The notes beneath the pieces are model-generated. The model was not told the DNA's origin. It saw only the letters and a program-made list of their open reading frames with translations, and did no database searches. Position numbers and translations under genes: made by a program. From Flavobacterium salmonis (GTDB taxonomy: Bacteria > Bacteroidota > Bacteroidia > Flavobacteriales > Flavobacteriaceae), in NCBI RefSeq assembly GCF_903819435.1, contig NZ_CAIJDP010000062.1:186001-250000 (forward strand): DNA of 64,000 nucleotides, in the 5' to 3' direction. Positions 50,832-60,384 of the stretch are shown one piece after another (the first letter of the stretch is position 1; every line of letters begins with the position of its first letter).

Positions 50832-51575
50832 ATGAAAAAAATATATTTTGCTTCTGACCAGCATTTTGGAGCGCCGACTCCTGAATTGAGTTTGCCTCGT
50901 GAAAAGAAATTTGTAGCGTGGCTTGATGAGGTAAAAGAAGATGCAGAAGCTATTTTTTTATTAGGTGATTTATTCGATTTTTGGTTCGAATATAAAATGG
51001 TTGTTCCAAAAGGGTTTGTTCGTATTCTTGGAAAGCTGGCCGAAATTCGTGATAGCGGAATCCCAATTTTTTTCTTTGTTGGAAACCATGATTTATGGAT
51101 GAATGATTATTTTGAAACCGAATTGAATATTCCGGTTTATCATGATAATAAAGAATTTACCTTTAACGGAAAGACTTTCTTAATTGGTCACGGCGACGGA
51201 AAAGGTCCCGGAGACAAAGGCTATAAGCGAATGAAAAAGGTCTTTACAAATCCGTTTTCTAAATGGTTTTTCCGTTGGCTGCATCCTGATGTTGGTGTGC
51301 GTTTGGCGCAATATTTATCAGTTAAAAACAAATTGATTTCCGGAGATGATGATGTTAAGTTTTTAGGTGAAGAGAACGAATGGCTGGTTTTGTACGCCAA
51401 ACGTAAACTCGAAACCAAACATTATAATTATTTCATCTTCGGACACCGTCACCTACCTATGATTATTCCGGTTGGTAAAGACTCTGAATATGTAAATTTA
51501 GGCGATTGGATTGGCTATTTTACCTATGGTGTTTTTGATGGTGAAAAATTTGAACTTCAAAAGTTTGAGAAATAA
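50832..51575 (+). CDS. lpxH: UDP-2,3-diacylglucosamine diphosphatase
   Basis: 247 residues. Calcineurin-like metallophosphoesterase motifs: FASDQHFG (D9, H11), LLGDLFDFWFEY, VGNHDLWM, IGHGDGKGPGD and FGHRHLPMII, in the order typical of LpxH, which cleaves UDP-2,3-diacylglucosamine to lipid X. It is a long form with an inserted KRMKKVFTNPFSKWFFRWLHPD segment. Stand-alone promoter not evident. Confidence 0.93.
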   Translation: MKKIYFASDQHFGAPTPELSLPREKKFVAWLDEVKEDAEAIFLLGDLFDFWFEYKMVVPKGFVRILGKLAEIRDSGIPIFFFVGNHDLWMNDYFETELNIPVYHDNKEFTFNGKTFLIGHGDGKGPGDKGYKRMKKVFTNPFSKWFFRWLHPDVGVRLAQYLSVKNKLISGDDDVKFLGEENEWLVLYAKRKLETKHYNYFIFGHRHLPMIIPVGKDSEYVNLGDWIGYFTYGVFDGEKFELQKFEK

Positions 51576-52790
51576 TTATTTTTTAGCTGCCGCATAAATA
51601 GCTATTTTGTGTGTTCTTAACGAGTAACTGGTAACAGCTGAACTATTTGATTGCTGAAAATGAATTGCTTTTGAATCTTGTTTTGGCATATGACATTCCA
51701 CACAATTATTCGTTAACCTCAATTTTGAGATTGTTTTTAGGGTTACAGCATTGTGTTGTGCGTTTTGATGACAGCTCATACAAATTTTAGAATAAGACAT
51801 GTAGCTTTTCGGTGAGTCCTGATGAGGATTATGGCAGGTAATACAATCCATAGTCTGGCTTTTCTGAAAACATTTGCTTCGAGAAAGCAAACCTAATTGA
51901 TTACCATGGACATCATAATTTAAAGTGTCTTTTGAGCGTTGGTTCTCTTTAAAATAATCAGAAAGACTTTCTCCGGGTTTAAATTGAAATCTTGATTTTA
52001 GTTTAGTGTGATCACCACCTGAATGGCATAGTCCGCAAGCATCTATTCTTTGCTGCCTGTTTAGATTTCTAAAAGATACCATATTTTTAGTTTTCTTTAA
52101 ATCAGGAAATTTTAAATGCGTCTGAACATGTTTTTTTGCCGGTCCATGGCAACGTTCGCAATCTATTCCGTAAAGTAAAGTGTTTTTGTTCATAAAGTCA
52201 TCGACTTCCATCCCCATAAAAGTATAGGTTTCGGTGCTGGCTGTAGTCACATATTTGCTTGCGATATTGGAGCTGTGACATGCAAAACATTCTTTTATTA
52301 TTTTTCTGTTAAAATCAGGTTTGGTGGCTGAATAATTAGGACTTGTTGCCCAGTTGTTTATAGATTTATAATAAGAAATCGGTAGCTCATAAAATCGGTG
52401 GTTTTTCCAGTAACCGCTGGTTTGTGCATGTTTGAACCCGAAAATAACGTCAAAGGGATATGCTTTAATTTCTTTACCGCTTTTGTATAATACCTGATAA
52501 AAGGAATCATTACGCTCCTCCATGACTACTTTAGTATTCTTGTCATACACAAAAGTATTTTTGCCATTTGCAAAATATCCTAGAATGTTTTCTTTAGTAG
52601 CAGGTAATGAGGCTTTAAAATGACCACTGTGAATAGCTGTTTGGTGTTGCTTTTGATGACACTGAACACAACTTTCAGAGCTTGCATAATCTGTTCCGCG
52701 AGGCTCTGTATAATCGTCCGATTCATTTTTGCAACCTGTTAAAAATATGCCGAAAATAAAAATGGTAAAAACAATACGTGCTTTCTTTAT
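51576..52790 (-). CDS. Multiheme cytochrome c lipoprotein, non-canonical start
   Basis: About 404 residues. Seven CxxCH heme motifs are visible: CVQCH, CFACH, CERCH, CGLCH, CITCH, CMSCH and CVECH. The frame upstream of a GTG at 52550 remains open and encodes KKARIVFTIFIFGIFLTGCKNE, a lipoprotein signal with the first heme motif after it. In-frame TAA at 52796-52794 is followed only by ATT (52793) and ATA (52790) before KKARIV; no ATG, GTG or TTG exists. A likely periplasmic electron carrier. ATA at 52790 is chosen here, with ATT at 52793 as the alternative. Confidence 0.75.
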   Translation of the reverse strand: MKKARIVFTIFIFGIFLTGCKNESDDYTEPRGTDYASSESCVQCHQKQHQTAIHSGHFKASLPATKENILGYFANGKNTFVYDKNTKVVMEERNDSFYQVLYKSGKEIKAYPFDVIFGFKHAQTSGYWKNHRFYELPISYYKSINNWATSPNYSATKPDFNRKIIKECFACHSSNIASKYVTTASTETYTFMGMEVDDFMNKNTLLYGIDCERCHGPAKKHVQTHLKFPDLKKTKNMVSFRNLNRQQRIDACGLCHSGGDHTKLKSRFQFKPGESLSDYFKENQRSKDTLNYDVHGNQLGLLSRSKCFQKSQTMDCITCHNPHQDSPKSYMSYSKICMSCHQNAQHNAVTLKTISKLRLTNNCVECHMPKQDSKAIHFQQSNSSAVTSYSLRTHKIAIYAAAKK

Positions 52791-52862
52791 AATTTAAATT
52801 TACTTTTTTTAAATAAATATATTTAAATTGTAAAAAAATAACTGTTAAAAAAATGATACTTC

Positions 52863-53219
52863 TTAATTTAAGCCTGCCCCATATACATATTCATCCAGAT
52901 CTAATCGAAATAAAGTTCCTTCGACCAAGTCCTTTATTGATTTTATTTCTTTCATCGAAACTGCTAAATCTACTTGTGGCAGAGGGGTTTTGAGTAAAAA
53001 TTTATGGCAGCTGTTTTTTAGCTGACAGGATTCACAGCAAGTATTTTCAATAAGACTGTCGTCAATCAAATCACAAAACTGATTCAATTCGGCAACAGAA
53101 AGATAAAATCCGGTCTCTCTAAAAACCAATTGTACTTTATCTAATATCGTTTTGTTTTCCTTTTTCCAGTAAAAGGCAACTCCAAAGTTATTATGGTATA
53201 TCTGTTCAATATCTTTCAT
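52863..53219 (-). CDS. Unknown Cys-rich 118-aa protein
   Basis: 118 residues, starting MKDIEQIYHNNFGVAFYWKKENK. A Cys cluster, ENTCCESCQLKNSCHKF, contains four Cys in twelve residues and could bind a metal. The rest is a mixed alpha/beta sequence with LDLDEYVYGAGLN at the end. No family is recognised. It lies upstream of the heme lipoprotein in the same direction, 72 bp apart, so a redox link is possible but unproven. Confidence 0.7.
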   Translation of the reverse strand: MKDIEQIYHNNFGVAFYWKKENKTILDKVQLVFRETGFYLSVAELNQFCDLIDDSLIENTCCESCQLKNSCHKFLLKTPLPQVDLAVSMKEIKSIKDLVEGTLFRLDLDEYVYGAGLN

Positions 53220-53239
53220 CTATAAATCCTTTATTCAAA

Positions 53240-53247
53240 CAAATATA
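53240..53247 (-). promoter_or_regulatory. -7 box (TATATTTG on minus) of Cys-rich gene
   Basis: TATATTTG on the minus strand, about 20 bp upstream of the start at 53219. It lies next to and overlaps a 19-bp palindrome. Confidence 0.45.
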
Positions 53248-53261
53248 AATATTATTTATAT
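53243..53261. promoter_or_regulatory. 19-bp palindrome ATATAAAT-ATT-ATTTATAT, candidate operator
   Basis: A perfect 8+8 inverted repeat with a 3-bp spacer overlaps the -7 box. AT-richness lowers its significance, but position fits a repressor site. Confidence 0.3.
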
Positions 53262-53376
53262 TAATTCTAAATAAAGAATCTTAAAAATTGTTATTTTTTT
53301 TTGATTCCATAAGTAAAAATTAGTCCAGAGATTCATTCGTTATAAAAATTTTAATATCATTCGCAAAATATTAAAG

Positions 53377-54291
53377 CTAATGGAACCATTTTTTTACTTG
53401 ATTTATAAATTCATCTTGTTGATCTACAAATAAATAGTGAGAACAATTTTCAATAAAAGCAAAATGATTGCTACCGGTTATATTTTTAAGCGAAGTAATT
53501 TGTACCAATGAAAAAATGCCGTCATCTTTTCCGTAAATTCCAAAAACAGGAATACGGTTAGTTTTGATTTTTTTCAAAAAAGGCCGGCTGTCAATATTGT
53601 TTTGTTTTTCGTTTTGATAAAAAAGCAATGTTGCATTTTTATTTCGGATGTTTGTTTTGAAAAATTCTCCTGTTTCATATTCAGTGTATAAATTTTTAGA
53701 ATAATCCGTAGGTTTTGGCATTTTGAAAAAATTGTTTTCTCCTGCAAGTTCAAAACATCCTTTTCGATATGCTGCAGACTTTTTGTCTAAATTTTCAACA
53801 TAACTTATTCTCTTCAGTTGTTCAGCATCATTACTGTATTTTTTTTGAAGTGTATTTAAAATATGGTTATACGTTTCCTGCTGCGAAAATAAACCACCGG
53901 CAAGAACCAAAGCACTAACATGCTGTGGGTATTTATTAGTGTAAAGCGTCGCTACCAAACCACCAAAACTATGACTTAATAAAATAGCCTTTTTTAAATG
54001 ATATTTTTTATAAATTGAATTTAAATCCTGAAATGCTTCATCGTAAGTAAACTTTGCATTTGGATCTGCAGATCTTCCTTCGCCTCTTCTGTCATAAATA
54101 ATTACATAAAAACCAGTATCTGCCAGTTTTTGTGCTGTTGTTGCTTCAAACAAAGTTGCATTGCCTCCTGGACCTCCATGTATAAAAATTACTGCTTTGT
54201 TTGTTTGATTTCCGTATGTCTTAATATAAAGATTTTGTCCCTTTGCGAAAAGAGATATTGCTAAAAATAATGCTGTTAGTAATGATTTCAT
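53377..54291 (-). CDS. Alpha/beta hydrolase, exported (proline iminopeptidase-like)
   Basis: 304 residues with signal peptide MKSLLTALFLAISLFAKGQ. HGGPGGNATLF oxyanion motif, nucleophile in LLSHSFGGLVATLY (GxSxGG-like), acid in IYGKDDGIFSL and His in ENCSHYLF. The HGGPGG signature recalls proline iminopeptidases. Its ATG shares one base with the stop of the MFS gene (TAATG), so the two are translationally coupled; a permease-hydrolase unit is possible. Confidence 0.85.
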   Translation of the reverse strand: MKSLLTALFLAISLFAKGQNLYIKTYGNQTNKAVIFIHGGPGGNATLFEATTAQKLADTGFYVIIYDRRGEGRSADPNAKFTYDEAFQDLNSIYKKYHLKKAILLSHSFGGLVATLYTNKYPQHVSALVLAGGLFSQQETYNHILNTLQKKYSNDAEQLKRISYVENLDKKSAAYRKGCFELAGENNFFKMPKPTDYSKNLYTEYETGEFFKTNIRNKNATLLFYQNEKQNNIDSRPFLKKIKTNRIPVFGIYGKDDGIFSLVQITSLKNITGSNHFAFIENCSHYLFVDQQDEFINQVKKWFH

Positions 54292-55571
54292 TATTCCATA
54301 TTCTGATGATCTTCCATATCTTTTTGAAGATCTAAATTTCTAAAGGTTGGTGAAGCCGCTCCGAAGCCTAAAACGGTTAATAATGTCATACTTCCTCCAA
54401 AAATTACAGAAATCACGGGTGTCATTAATTTAGCTGTCAAACCGCTTTCAAAGGCACCTAACTCATTTGATGAACCAACAAACATTGAGTTTACGGCCGC
54501 TACACGCCCACGCATGTGATCGGGAGTTTTAAGCTGCAGAATAGTCTGGCGAATTACTACTGAAATTCCATCAGCAACTCCGCTCAAAAATAAGGCTGCG
54601 ACTGAAAGCCAGAAAATAGTAGAGATTCCGAATAAAATTATACACAATCCGAAAACAAAAATGGCGATTAAAAGTTTCATTCCGGCTTTCTTATACAAAG
54701 GAACATAGGCAGAAATTAACATGGTAATAAAAGCACCAATAGCCGGAGCTGCCCTTAATACTCCAAATCCTTCTGGTCCTACTTTTAAAATATCCTGAGC
54801 AAAAACAGGTAATAAAGCAACTGCACCACCAAACAGAACCGCAACCATATCTAATGAAAGTACACCAAGGATGGTTTTATTGTTAAACACAAATTTGATT
54901 CCTTCTTTCAGGCTCTCCATTAACGGTTCACCAATTTTTGGATTTAAAATCGGTTTTTTCTCTATTTGTGATAAAGCAATTAAAGAGAAAACAGAAAATC
55001 CAACAACTGTACACATAGACCAGTGAACTCCAATGAAATTAATTGAAAAACCCGCTACAGCCGGTCCTAAAACTGCTCCGATCTGCCAGACAGAACTGCT
55101 CCAGGTAGCAGCATTTGGATATGCTTTTTTAGGTACGATTAATGACAAGAGAGAGAAAATTGTTGGTCCAAGAAAAGCACGAACCAGTCCTCCTAAAAAA
55201 ACCAGGGCATAAATAGAATATAAAATTGTATCTGATGAGAATCCGTCTACAACTTTTGGCCAGGTTAGTAAAAAGAGCCCGAAGCTAATCACAGAGAATC
55301 CGAGGATACATTTTACCAATAATCCTTTTTTCTCACGCTGGTCGACCATGTGTCCGGCAAATAATGCCATCGAAACGGCGGGTATAACTTCCATCAATCC
55401 AATAAGTCCTAACGAAAGTGGATTCTTAGTTAAACTGTATACTTCCCATTCAATCACAATAAACTGCATGGACCAGGCAAAAACCATGGCAAAACGCAAT
55501 AATAAAAAAACATTAAATTCTCTATAACGTAACGCCTGATACGGGTCGTTTTTCTTCTCTTTATTCTTCAT
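54291..55571 (-). CDS. MFS transporter
   Basis: 426 residues from MKNKEKKNDPYQALRYREFN. About 12 hydrophobic spans. MFS motif A-like GHMVDQREKKGLLVK occurs in the first loop, and related DxxR(D)xG-like features in the PTILQLKTPDHMRGRVAAVNS segment typical of MFS_3-type exporters. Likely a drug or metabolite exporter. Its start overlaps the recJ stop by 11 bases; its stop overlaps the hydrolase start. Confidence 0.9.
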   Translation of the reverse strand: MKNKEKKNDPYQALRYREFNVFLLLRFAMVFAWSMQFIVIEWEVYSLTKNPLSLGLIGLMEVIPAVSMALFAGHMVDQREKKGLLVKCILGFSVISFGLFLLTWPKVVDGFSSDTILYSIYALVFLGGLVRAFLGPTIFSLLSLIVPKKAYPNAATWSSSVWQIGAVLGPAVAGFSINFIGVHWSMCTVVGFSVFSLIALSQIEKKPILNPKIGEPLMESLKEGIKFVFNNKTILGVLSLDMVAVLFGGAVALLPVFAQDILKVGPEGFGVLRAAPAIGAFITMLISAYVPLYKKAGMKLLIAIFVFGLCIILFGISTIFWLSVAALFLSGVADGISVVIRQTILQLKTPDHMRGRVAAVNSMFVGSSNELGAFESGLTAKLMTPVISVIFGGSMTLLTVLGFGAASPTFRNLDLQKDMEDHQNME

Positions 55572-57261
55572 TTGTTCTAATATCTTTAAGCATAAGCTGA
55601 GTTGAAACAGTATCATTCCACTCATTTTCAGCCAGCGAATAGGCTAACTGAAAAGTATTTTGATTTTTTGTGATTTCTATTTTTTTTCCAAGTCCAAAAC
55701 CTATTGCGGCAATTCCGTCTGAATTATTCTGTTTTACAAAAAGTCTCAAATGTTCATCATCTGCACCCAGAGTTTTAGCATAACCAGTATCTTTTACGTT
55801 TTGGGTTATAAAAACCGGGGTCATATTTTGCGGACCAAAAGGTTCGAATTGTTTTAAAATCCGAATTAGTTTGGGCGTAATATCCGAAAAATTGATTTCG
55901 GCATCAATTTCAATTTCCGGAGTTCTCATTTCAGGCAGAATAGTTTCTTCTACACATTTCTCAAAAGCGGTTTTGAAAGCCACATAATTTTCTGCTTTCA
56001 AAGTCATTCCTGCTGCGTACATGTGGCCTCCAAATTGCTCCAGATGTTCCGCACAGGCATCTAAGGCATTGTAAACATCAAAACCTTTTACAGATCGGGC
56101 AGAGGCTGCATATTTATCGCCACTTTTGGTAAAAACTAAAGTCGGACGATAATACGTTTCAATTAACCTTGAAGCTACAATTCCGATTACGCCTTTGTGC
56201 CAGTCTTCCTGAAAAACAACAGTTGAAAATCGTTCTTCTTCCTGATTTTCTATAATTTGCTGAAACGCTTCTTTCGTGATTTTTTTGTCTAAATCTTTTC
56301 GATCCGAATTGTATTGTTCGATTTCAGAAGCAAATTGCTGTGCCTGCTCAAAATTGAATTCGGTTAGCAATTCAACCGCATGATTGCCGTGCTTAATTCT
56401 TCCTGCGGCATTTATTCTGGGAGAAATGATAAAAACAACATCGGTAATGTCTAAAGTTTTCTTTTTTATCTGATGCACCAAAGCTTTAATTCCCGGTCTC
56501 GGATCGCTATTGATCACCTGCAATCCGAAATAAGCCAAAACTCTGTTTTCTCCCGTAATAGGGACAATATCTGCAGCAATTGCGGTAGCAACTAAATCAA
56601 GATACGAAACCAGATCTTCAATGGTTTCATTTCGATTCTGTCCTAAAGCCTGAATCAATTTAAAACCAACGCCGCAGCCGCACAATTCATCGTAAGGATA
56701 AGAGCAGTCTTCTCTTTTTGGATCTAAAATTGCAACTGCATCCGGTAGAAATTCTCCGGGTCTGTGGTGATCACAAATGATAAAATCGATGTTTTTTTCT
56801 TTCGCGTAGGCGATATGATCGATTGATTTTATTCCACAGTCTAAAGCGATAATCAGTGAAAATCCGTTGTCTTCTGCAAAGTCAATTCCTTTAAACGAAA
56901 TTCCGTACCCTTCATCATAACGATCAGGAATGTAAGTGGCAATATTTGGATAATGCGATTTTAGATAAGAAGAAACCAAAGAAACGGCCGTTGTACCATC
57001 TACATCATAATCACCAAATACCAAAATATTTTCCTGATTTTCAATTGCTGATTCTATTCGGGCAACCGCTTTGTCCATATCTTTCATCAGAAACGGATCG
57101 TGGAGATGTTCTAATGAAGGACGAAAGAAATTTTTAGCGTCTTCAAAAGTTTCAATTCCACGCTGAATCAAAAGTGTTGCTACAAAATCTTCTACATTTA
57201 AAGCGGCTGCAAGATGTTTTACCTTTGCTTCTGAAGGTTTTGATTTGATGGTCCAGCGCAT
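55561..57261 (-). CDS. recJ: Single-stranded-DNA-specific exonuclease RecJ
   Basis: 566 residues. DHH-superfamily 5'-3' exonuclease used in recombination and mismatch repair. Motifs: VFGDYDVDGTTA (D84, D86, D88), IALDCG, ICDHHRPG, the GVGFKL region, then the DHHA1 GG motif in EQFGGHMYAAGM and OB-like C-terminal part. Length is usual. It heads the recJ-MFS-hydrolase overlapping set. Confidence 0.95.
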   Translation of the reverse strand: MRWTIKSKPSEAKVKHLAAALNVEDFVATLLIQRGIETFEDAKNFFRPSLEHLHDPFLMKDMDKAVARIESAIENQENILVFGDYDVDGTTAVSLVSSYLKSHYPNIATYIPDRYDEGYGISFKGIDFAEDNGFSLIIALDCGIKSIDHIAYAKEKNIDFIICDHHRPGEFLPDAVAILDPKREDCSYPYDELCGCGVGFKLIQALGQNRNETIEDLVSYLDLVATAIAADIVPITGENRVLAYFGLQVINSDPRPGIKALVHQIKKKTLDITDVVFIISPRINAAGRIKHGNHAVELLTEFNFEQAQQFASEIEQYNSDRKDLDKKITKEAFQQIIENQEEERFSTVVFQEDWHKGVIGIVASRLIETYYRPTLVFTKSGDKYAASARSVKGFDVYNALDACAEHLEQFGGHMYAAGMTLKAENYVAFKTAFEKCVEETILPEMRTPEIEIDAEINFSDITPKLIRILKQFEPFGPQNMTPVFITQNVKDTGYAKTLGADDEHLRLFVKQNNSDGIAAIGFGLGKKIEITKNQNTFQLAYSLAENEWNDTVSTQLMLKDIRTNEE

Positions 57262-57458
57262 AAATAATTATGAATTGAAAATTAAGAATTAGGGTTTTAT
57301 GTGAGAGAACAAATTTAGTTTAAAATAGCGAATCATTTTAATCTTCTTCAATGCAAATTTTAATCAAATATAAACACCTTAAGTGATCTTATATGGTTAT
57401 CTGTCTTAATAAGCTATATTAAGGTCATTTGAGAAAAGAAAAAACGAAAATTTGTTAT

Positions 57459-57466
57459 TACTTTTG
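57459..57466 (+). promoter_or_regulatory. -7 box (TACTTTTG) before adenine deaminase
   Basis: TACTTTTG, 26 bp before the ATG at 57493. Confidence 0.45.
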
Positions 57467-57492
57467 ATTATATCATTTTTAAAACAAACAAA

Positions 57493-59115
57493 ATGAAAAT
57501 TCAGGGGCAAATTATTGATATCCGGAACCGACGTATTTATGCTGGGGAAATCACTGTCGAAAACAAAAAAATCATTTCGATAATGGAGAAAAACCACAAT
57601 GTGAAAAATTACATTATGCCTGGATTTATTGACGCCCATATTCATATCGAAAGTTCGATGCTCGTTCCTTCCGAGTTTGCAAAAATAGCCGTACTTCACG
57701 GAACAGTTGCCACCATTTCTGACCCACACGAAATCGCAAATGTTTTAGGAACGGCAGGCGTTTATTATATGATTGAAAACAGCAAAAAAGTACCGTTGAA
57801 ATTTCATTTTGGTGCACCGTCTTGTGTTCCTGCTACTTCTTTCGAAAGTGCTGGCGCTATCATAGATTCAGATGGGATTAAGGAATTATTGGCTTCTCCC
57901 GACATTTATTATTTGGCAGAAATGATGAATTATCCGGGTGTTTTATTAAATGAAGAAGAAGTTTTAAAGAAAATTCAATGGGCGAAACATTTCAACAAAC
58001 CCGTTGATGGTCATGCGCCGGGATTAAGAGGTGAAGCGGTTCAAAAATATATTTCAGCCGGGATTTCTACCGACCACGAATGCTTTACTTTTGAAGAAGC
58101 CGAAGAAAAATTATCTCTGGGAATGAAGGTTATTATTCGGGAAGGAAGTGCTGCCAAAAATTTCGAAGCACTCATCGATTTACTTCCAAAATATTTCGAA
58201 AACATGATGTTTTGTTCAGACGATAAACATCCTGATGATTTAATCATAAACCATATTAATTCGCTTTGCGCACGTGCAGTTGCGAAAGGAATTGACATTT
58301 TTAAAGTCTTACAGGCAGCTTGTGTGAATCCTGTGAATCATTATAAAATGGATGTAGGTTTGTTGAAAGTAAACGATGCTGCAGATTTTATCGTAGTCGA
58401 AGATTTAGTTGATTTCAAAGTGAAACAAACTTACATCAATGGCGAATTAGTTGCCGAAGATGGTGAGTCTTTCATAAAACATACTCCATTTGAAACGCCC
58501 AATAATTTCAATATCACTTCTAAAGAAATAAGCGATTTTAAAGTTTCGGGTTCGGGTTCAAAAATCAGAGTAATTGAAGCTTTGGAAGGACAATTAATTA
58601 CCAATGAAATTCACCATCAATCCTTAATCGTTGATGGAAAAATCGTTTCAGATACCGAAAATGATATTCTGAAAATGGCTGTTGTGAATCGTTATCAGGA
58701 TACCAAGCCTGCTATTGCCTTCATTAAGAATTTTGGTCTGAAAAAAGGCGCTATCGCCAGTTCTGTAGCACACGATTGTCATAATATTGTTGTATTGGGA
58801 ACTTCTGACGAAGAAATTTGTAATGCTGTTAATCTGATTATTAAAAATACCGGTGGAGTTTGTGCCGTAAATGGTTCTGAAAGCAAAATGCTACCGTTGC
58901 CTGTTGCCGGAATTATGAGTGACAAAAATGGTTGGGAAACAGGAAAATTATACCAGGAAATTGATGCAATGGCAAAAGAATTAGGAAGCAATCTGAAAGC
59001 GCCTTTTATGACGCTTTCGTTTATGGCTTTACTGGTTATTCCCGATTTAAAGTTATCTGATAAAGGATTATTTAGCGGAAATAGTTTTTCATTTGTTGAT
59101 TTGGAAATTATTTAA
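57493..59115 (+). CDS. ade: Adenine deaminase
   Basis: 540 residues. Deaminates adenine to hypoxanthine for purine salvage. Amidohydrolase motifs: [22 protein letters not shown] (HxH), [31 protein letters not shown] and CSDDKHPDD, and the C-terminal Ade-specific domain with [12 protein letters not shown] and [17 protein letters not shown]. Length normal. Isolated gene with its own promoter. Confidence 0.96.
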   Translation: MKIQGQIIDIRNRRIYAGEITVENKKIISIMEKNHNVKNYIMPGFIDAHIHIESSMLVPSEFAKIAVLHGTVATISDPHEIANVLGTAGVYYMIENSKKVPLKFHFGAPSCVPATSFESAGAIIDSDGIKELLASPDIYYLAEMMNYPGVLLNEEEVLKKIQWAKHFNKPVDGHAPGLRGEAVQKYISAGISTDHECFTFEEAEEKLSLGMKVIIREGSAAKNFEALIDLLPKYFENMMFCSDDKHPDDLIINHINSLCARAVAKGIDIFKVLQAACVNPVNHYKMDVGLLKVNDAADFIVVEDLVDFKVKQTYINGELVAEDGESFIKHTPFETPNNFNITSKEISDFKVSGSGSKIRVIEALEGQLITNEIHHQSLIVDGKIVSDTENDILKMAVVNRYQDTKPAIAFIKNFGLKKGAIASSVAHDCHNIVVLGTSDEEICNAVNLIIKNTGGVCAVNGSESKMLPLPVAGIMSDKNGWETGKLYQEIDAMAKELGSNLKAPFMTLSFMALLVIPDLKLSDKGLFSGNSFSFVDLEII

Positions 59116-59185
59116 CCATAAAGGTTAAGAAGTAACTTATTTTCTCAGTAGTAGTGAAAATTCGTTTTATCTGTGGCCAAAATAG

Positions 59186-59533
59186 TTAAGATTTCAAAGT
59201 CAAAGCATCTCCTTCAAACTGGATTCCATCCCAGCCTAAATTGATGAAATTTCTAATGTTTTGATGGTTTGTTCCGTTTGGATCACCTAAAACTTCTTCA
59301 AAATAAAAAGCGCCGAAGCATGCTAAAGTTTCTTCTTTGCTTAACTTTTGCAATTTTGCAAAAGAAAACAATTTGCAGGAACCTGAATTTTCACCGGCTG
59401 CGTTATGTTGTGTTCCGTTTTGAAAAGCGGTTGGAGTAAAGTTATAGTTCTCTTCAATTACTGCAATAGTTTCAGGAAATGTGATTTGTGTGGGTGTTTG
59501 TTTTACTTTTTCTAAAAAGGCTTGGATGCTCAT
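59186..59533 (-). CDS. HopJ type III effector-family protein
   Basis: 115 residues. Matches the HopJ family by MSIQAFLEKVKQTPTQITFPETIAVIEENYNFTPTAFQNG and CFGAFYFEEVLGDPNGTNHQNIRNFI. Despite the name, these are widespread in bacteria without type III secretion and probably housekeeping-like. No secretion gene is nearby. Confidence 0.9.
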   Translation of the reverse strand: MSIQAFLEKVKQTPTQITFPETIAVIEENYNFTPTAFQNGTQHNAAGENSGSCKLFSFAKLQKLSKEETLACFGAFYFEEVLGDPNGTNHQNIRNFINLGWDGIQFEGDALTLKS

Positions 59534-59626
59534 GATTGGGATTTGTTTACTGCTTTAGTTTGTTTGCAACTGATTAAATGATTTCAAGGATTTCTAATCT
59601 GTTAAATCTATGGTTGAAATAATTTT

Positions 59627-60346
59627 TTATTCTTCATCATCCTTAGAAAATTTACTTTTCTTAGGTTCTTTGATTATTGTTTTTCCGGCAACCACCACAA
59701 CAATTTCTCCTCTTGGAGCTGTTTTTTCAAAATGCGCTAAAACTTCTTTAGCAGTTCCTCGTACATTTTCTTCATGCAATTTTGATAATTCACGCGAGAC
59801 GCAAACTTGTCTGTCTTCTCCAAAATATTGAATAAATTCGGCTAAAGTTTTGACTAATTTATGTGGCGAAACGTACAAAATCATCGTTCTGGTTTCTTCG
59901 GCTAAAGCCAAAAAACGGGTTTGACGCCCTTTTTTATCAGGCAGAAAACCTTCAAAAACAAATTTGTCGTTTGGAAGTCCGCTGTTTACTAAAGCGGGAA
60001 CAAAAGCTGTTGCTCCAGGAAGACATTCTACTTCAATTTTATTTTCAACGCAGGCGCGGGTCAGTAAAAATCCGGGATCTGAAATGGCCGGAGTTCCGGC
60101 ATCTGAAATTAAGGCGATGGTTTCACCTGCTTTCAGACGGGCGATTAGATTTTCGGTTGTTTTGTGTTCGTTGTGCATATGATGGCTGTGCATGTGCGTG
60201 CCAATTTCAAAATGCTTCAGGAGTTTACCGCTCGTTCTGGTGTCTTCGGCCAAAATCAGATCGACTTCTTTCAAAATGCGAATGGCTCTGAAAGTCATGT
60301 CTTCAAGATTGCCAATTGGTGTTGGAACGATATATAATTTAGACAT
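59627..60346 (-). CDS. rsmI: 16S rRNA (cytidine(1402)-2'-O)-methyltransferase
   Basis: 239 residues. SAM-dependent tetrapyrrole-methylase-fold enzyme methylating C1402 of 16S rRNA. Signature motifs: LYIVPTPIGNLEDMTFRAIRIL, LAEDTRTSGKLLKHF, ISDAGTPAISDPGFLL and LPGATAFVPALVNSGLPNDKFVFEGFLP. The Lys/Asp-rich tail KKSKFSKDDEE is short. Confidence 0.96.
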   Translation of the reverse strand: MSKLYIVPTPIGNLEDMTFRAIRILKEVDLILAEDTRTSGKLLKHFEIGTHMHSHHMHNEHKTTENLIARLKAGETIALISDAGTPAISDPGFLLTRACVENKIEVECLPGATAFVPALVNSGLPNDKFVFEGFLPDKKGRQTRFLALAEETRTMILYVSPHKLVKTLAEFIQYFGEDRQVCVSRELSKLHEENVRGTAKEVLAHFEKTAPRGEIVVVVAGKTIIKEPKKSKFSKDDEE

Positions 60347-60384
60347 AGTTTATTTGTGAAATGTAAAATGTGAAACGAAAAGGG

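Noticed and set aside
59186..59533. HopJ protein as a sign of type III secretion
   Set aside because: No secretion apparatus nearby; the family is common in bacteria without it.
59863..60291. 142-codon plus-strand frame opposite rsmI
   Set aside because: Entirely antisense to a well-supported rsmI; Arg/Cys-rich composition is a mirror of its codons.
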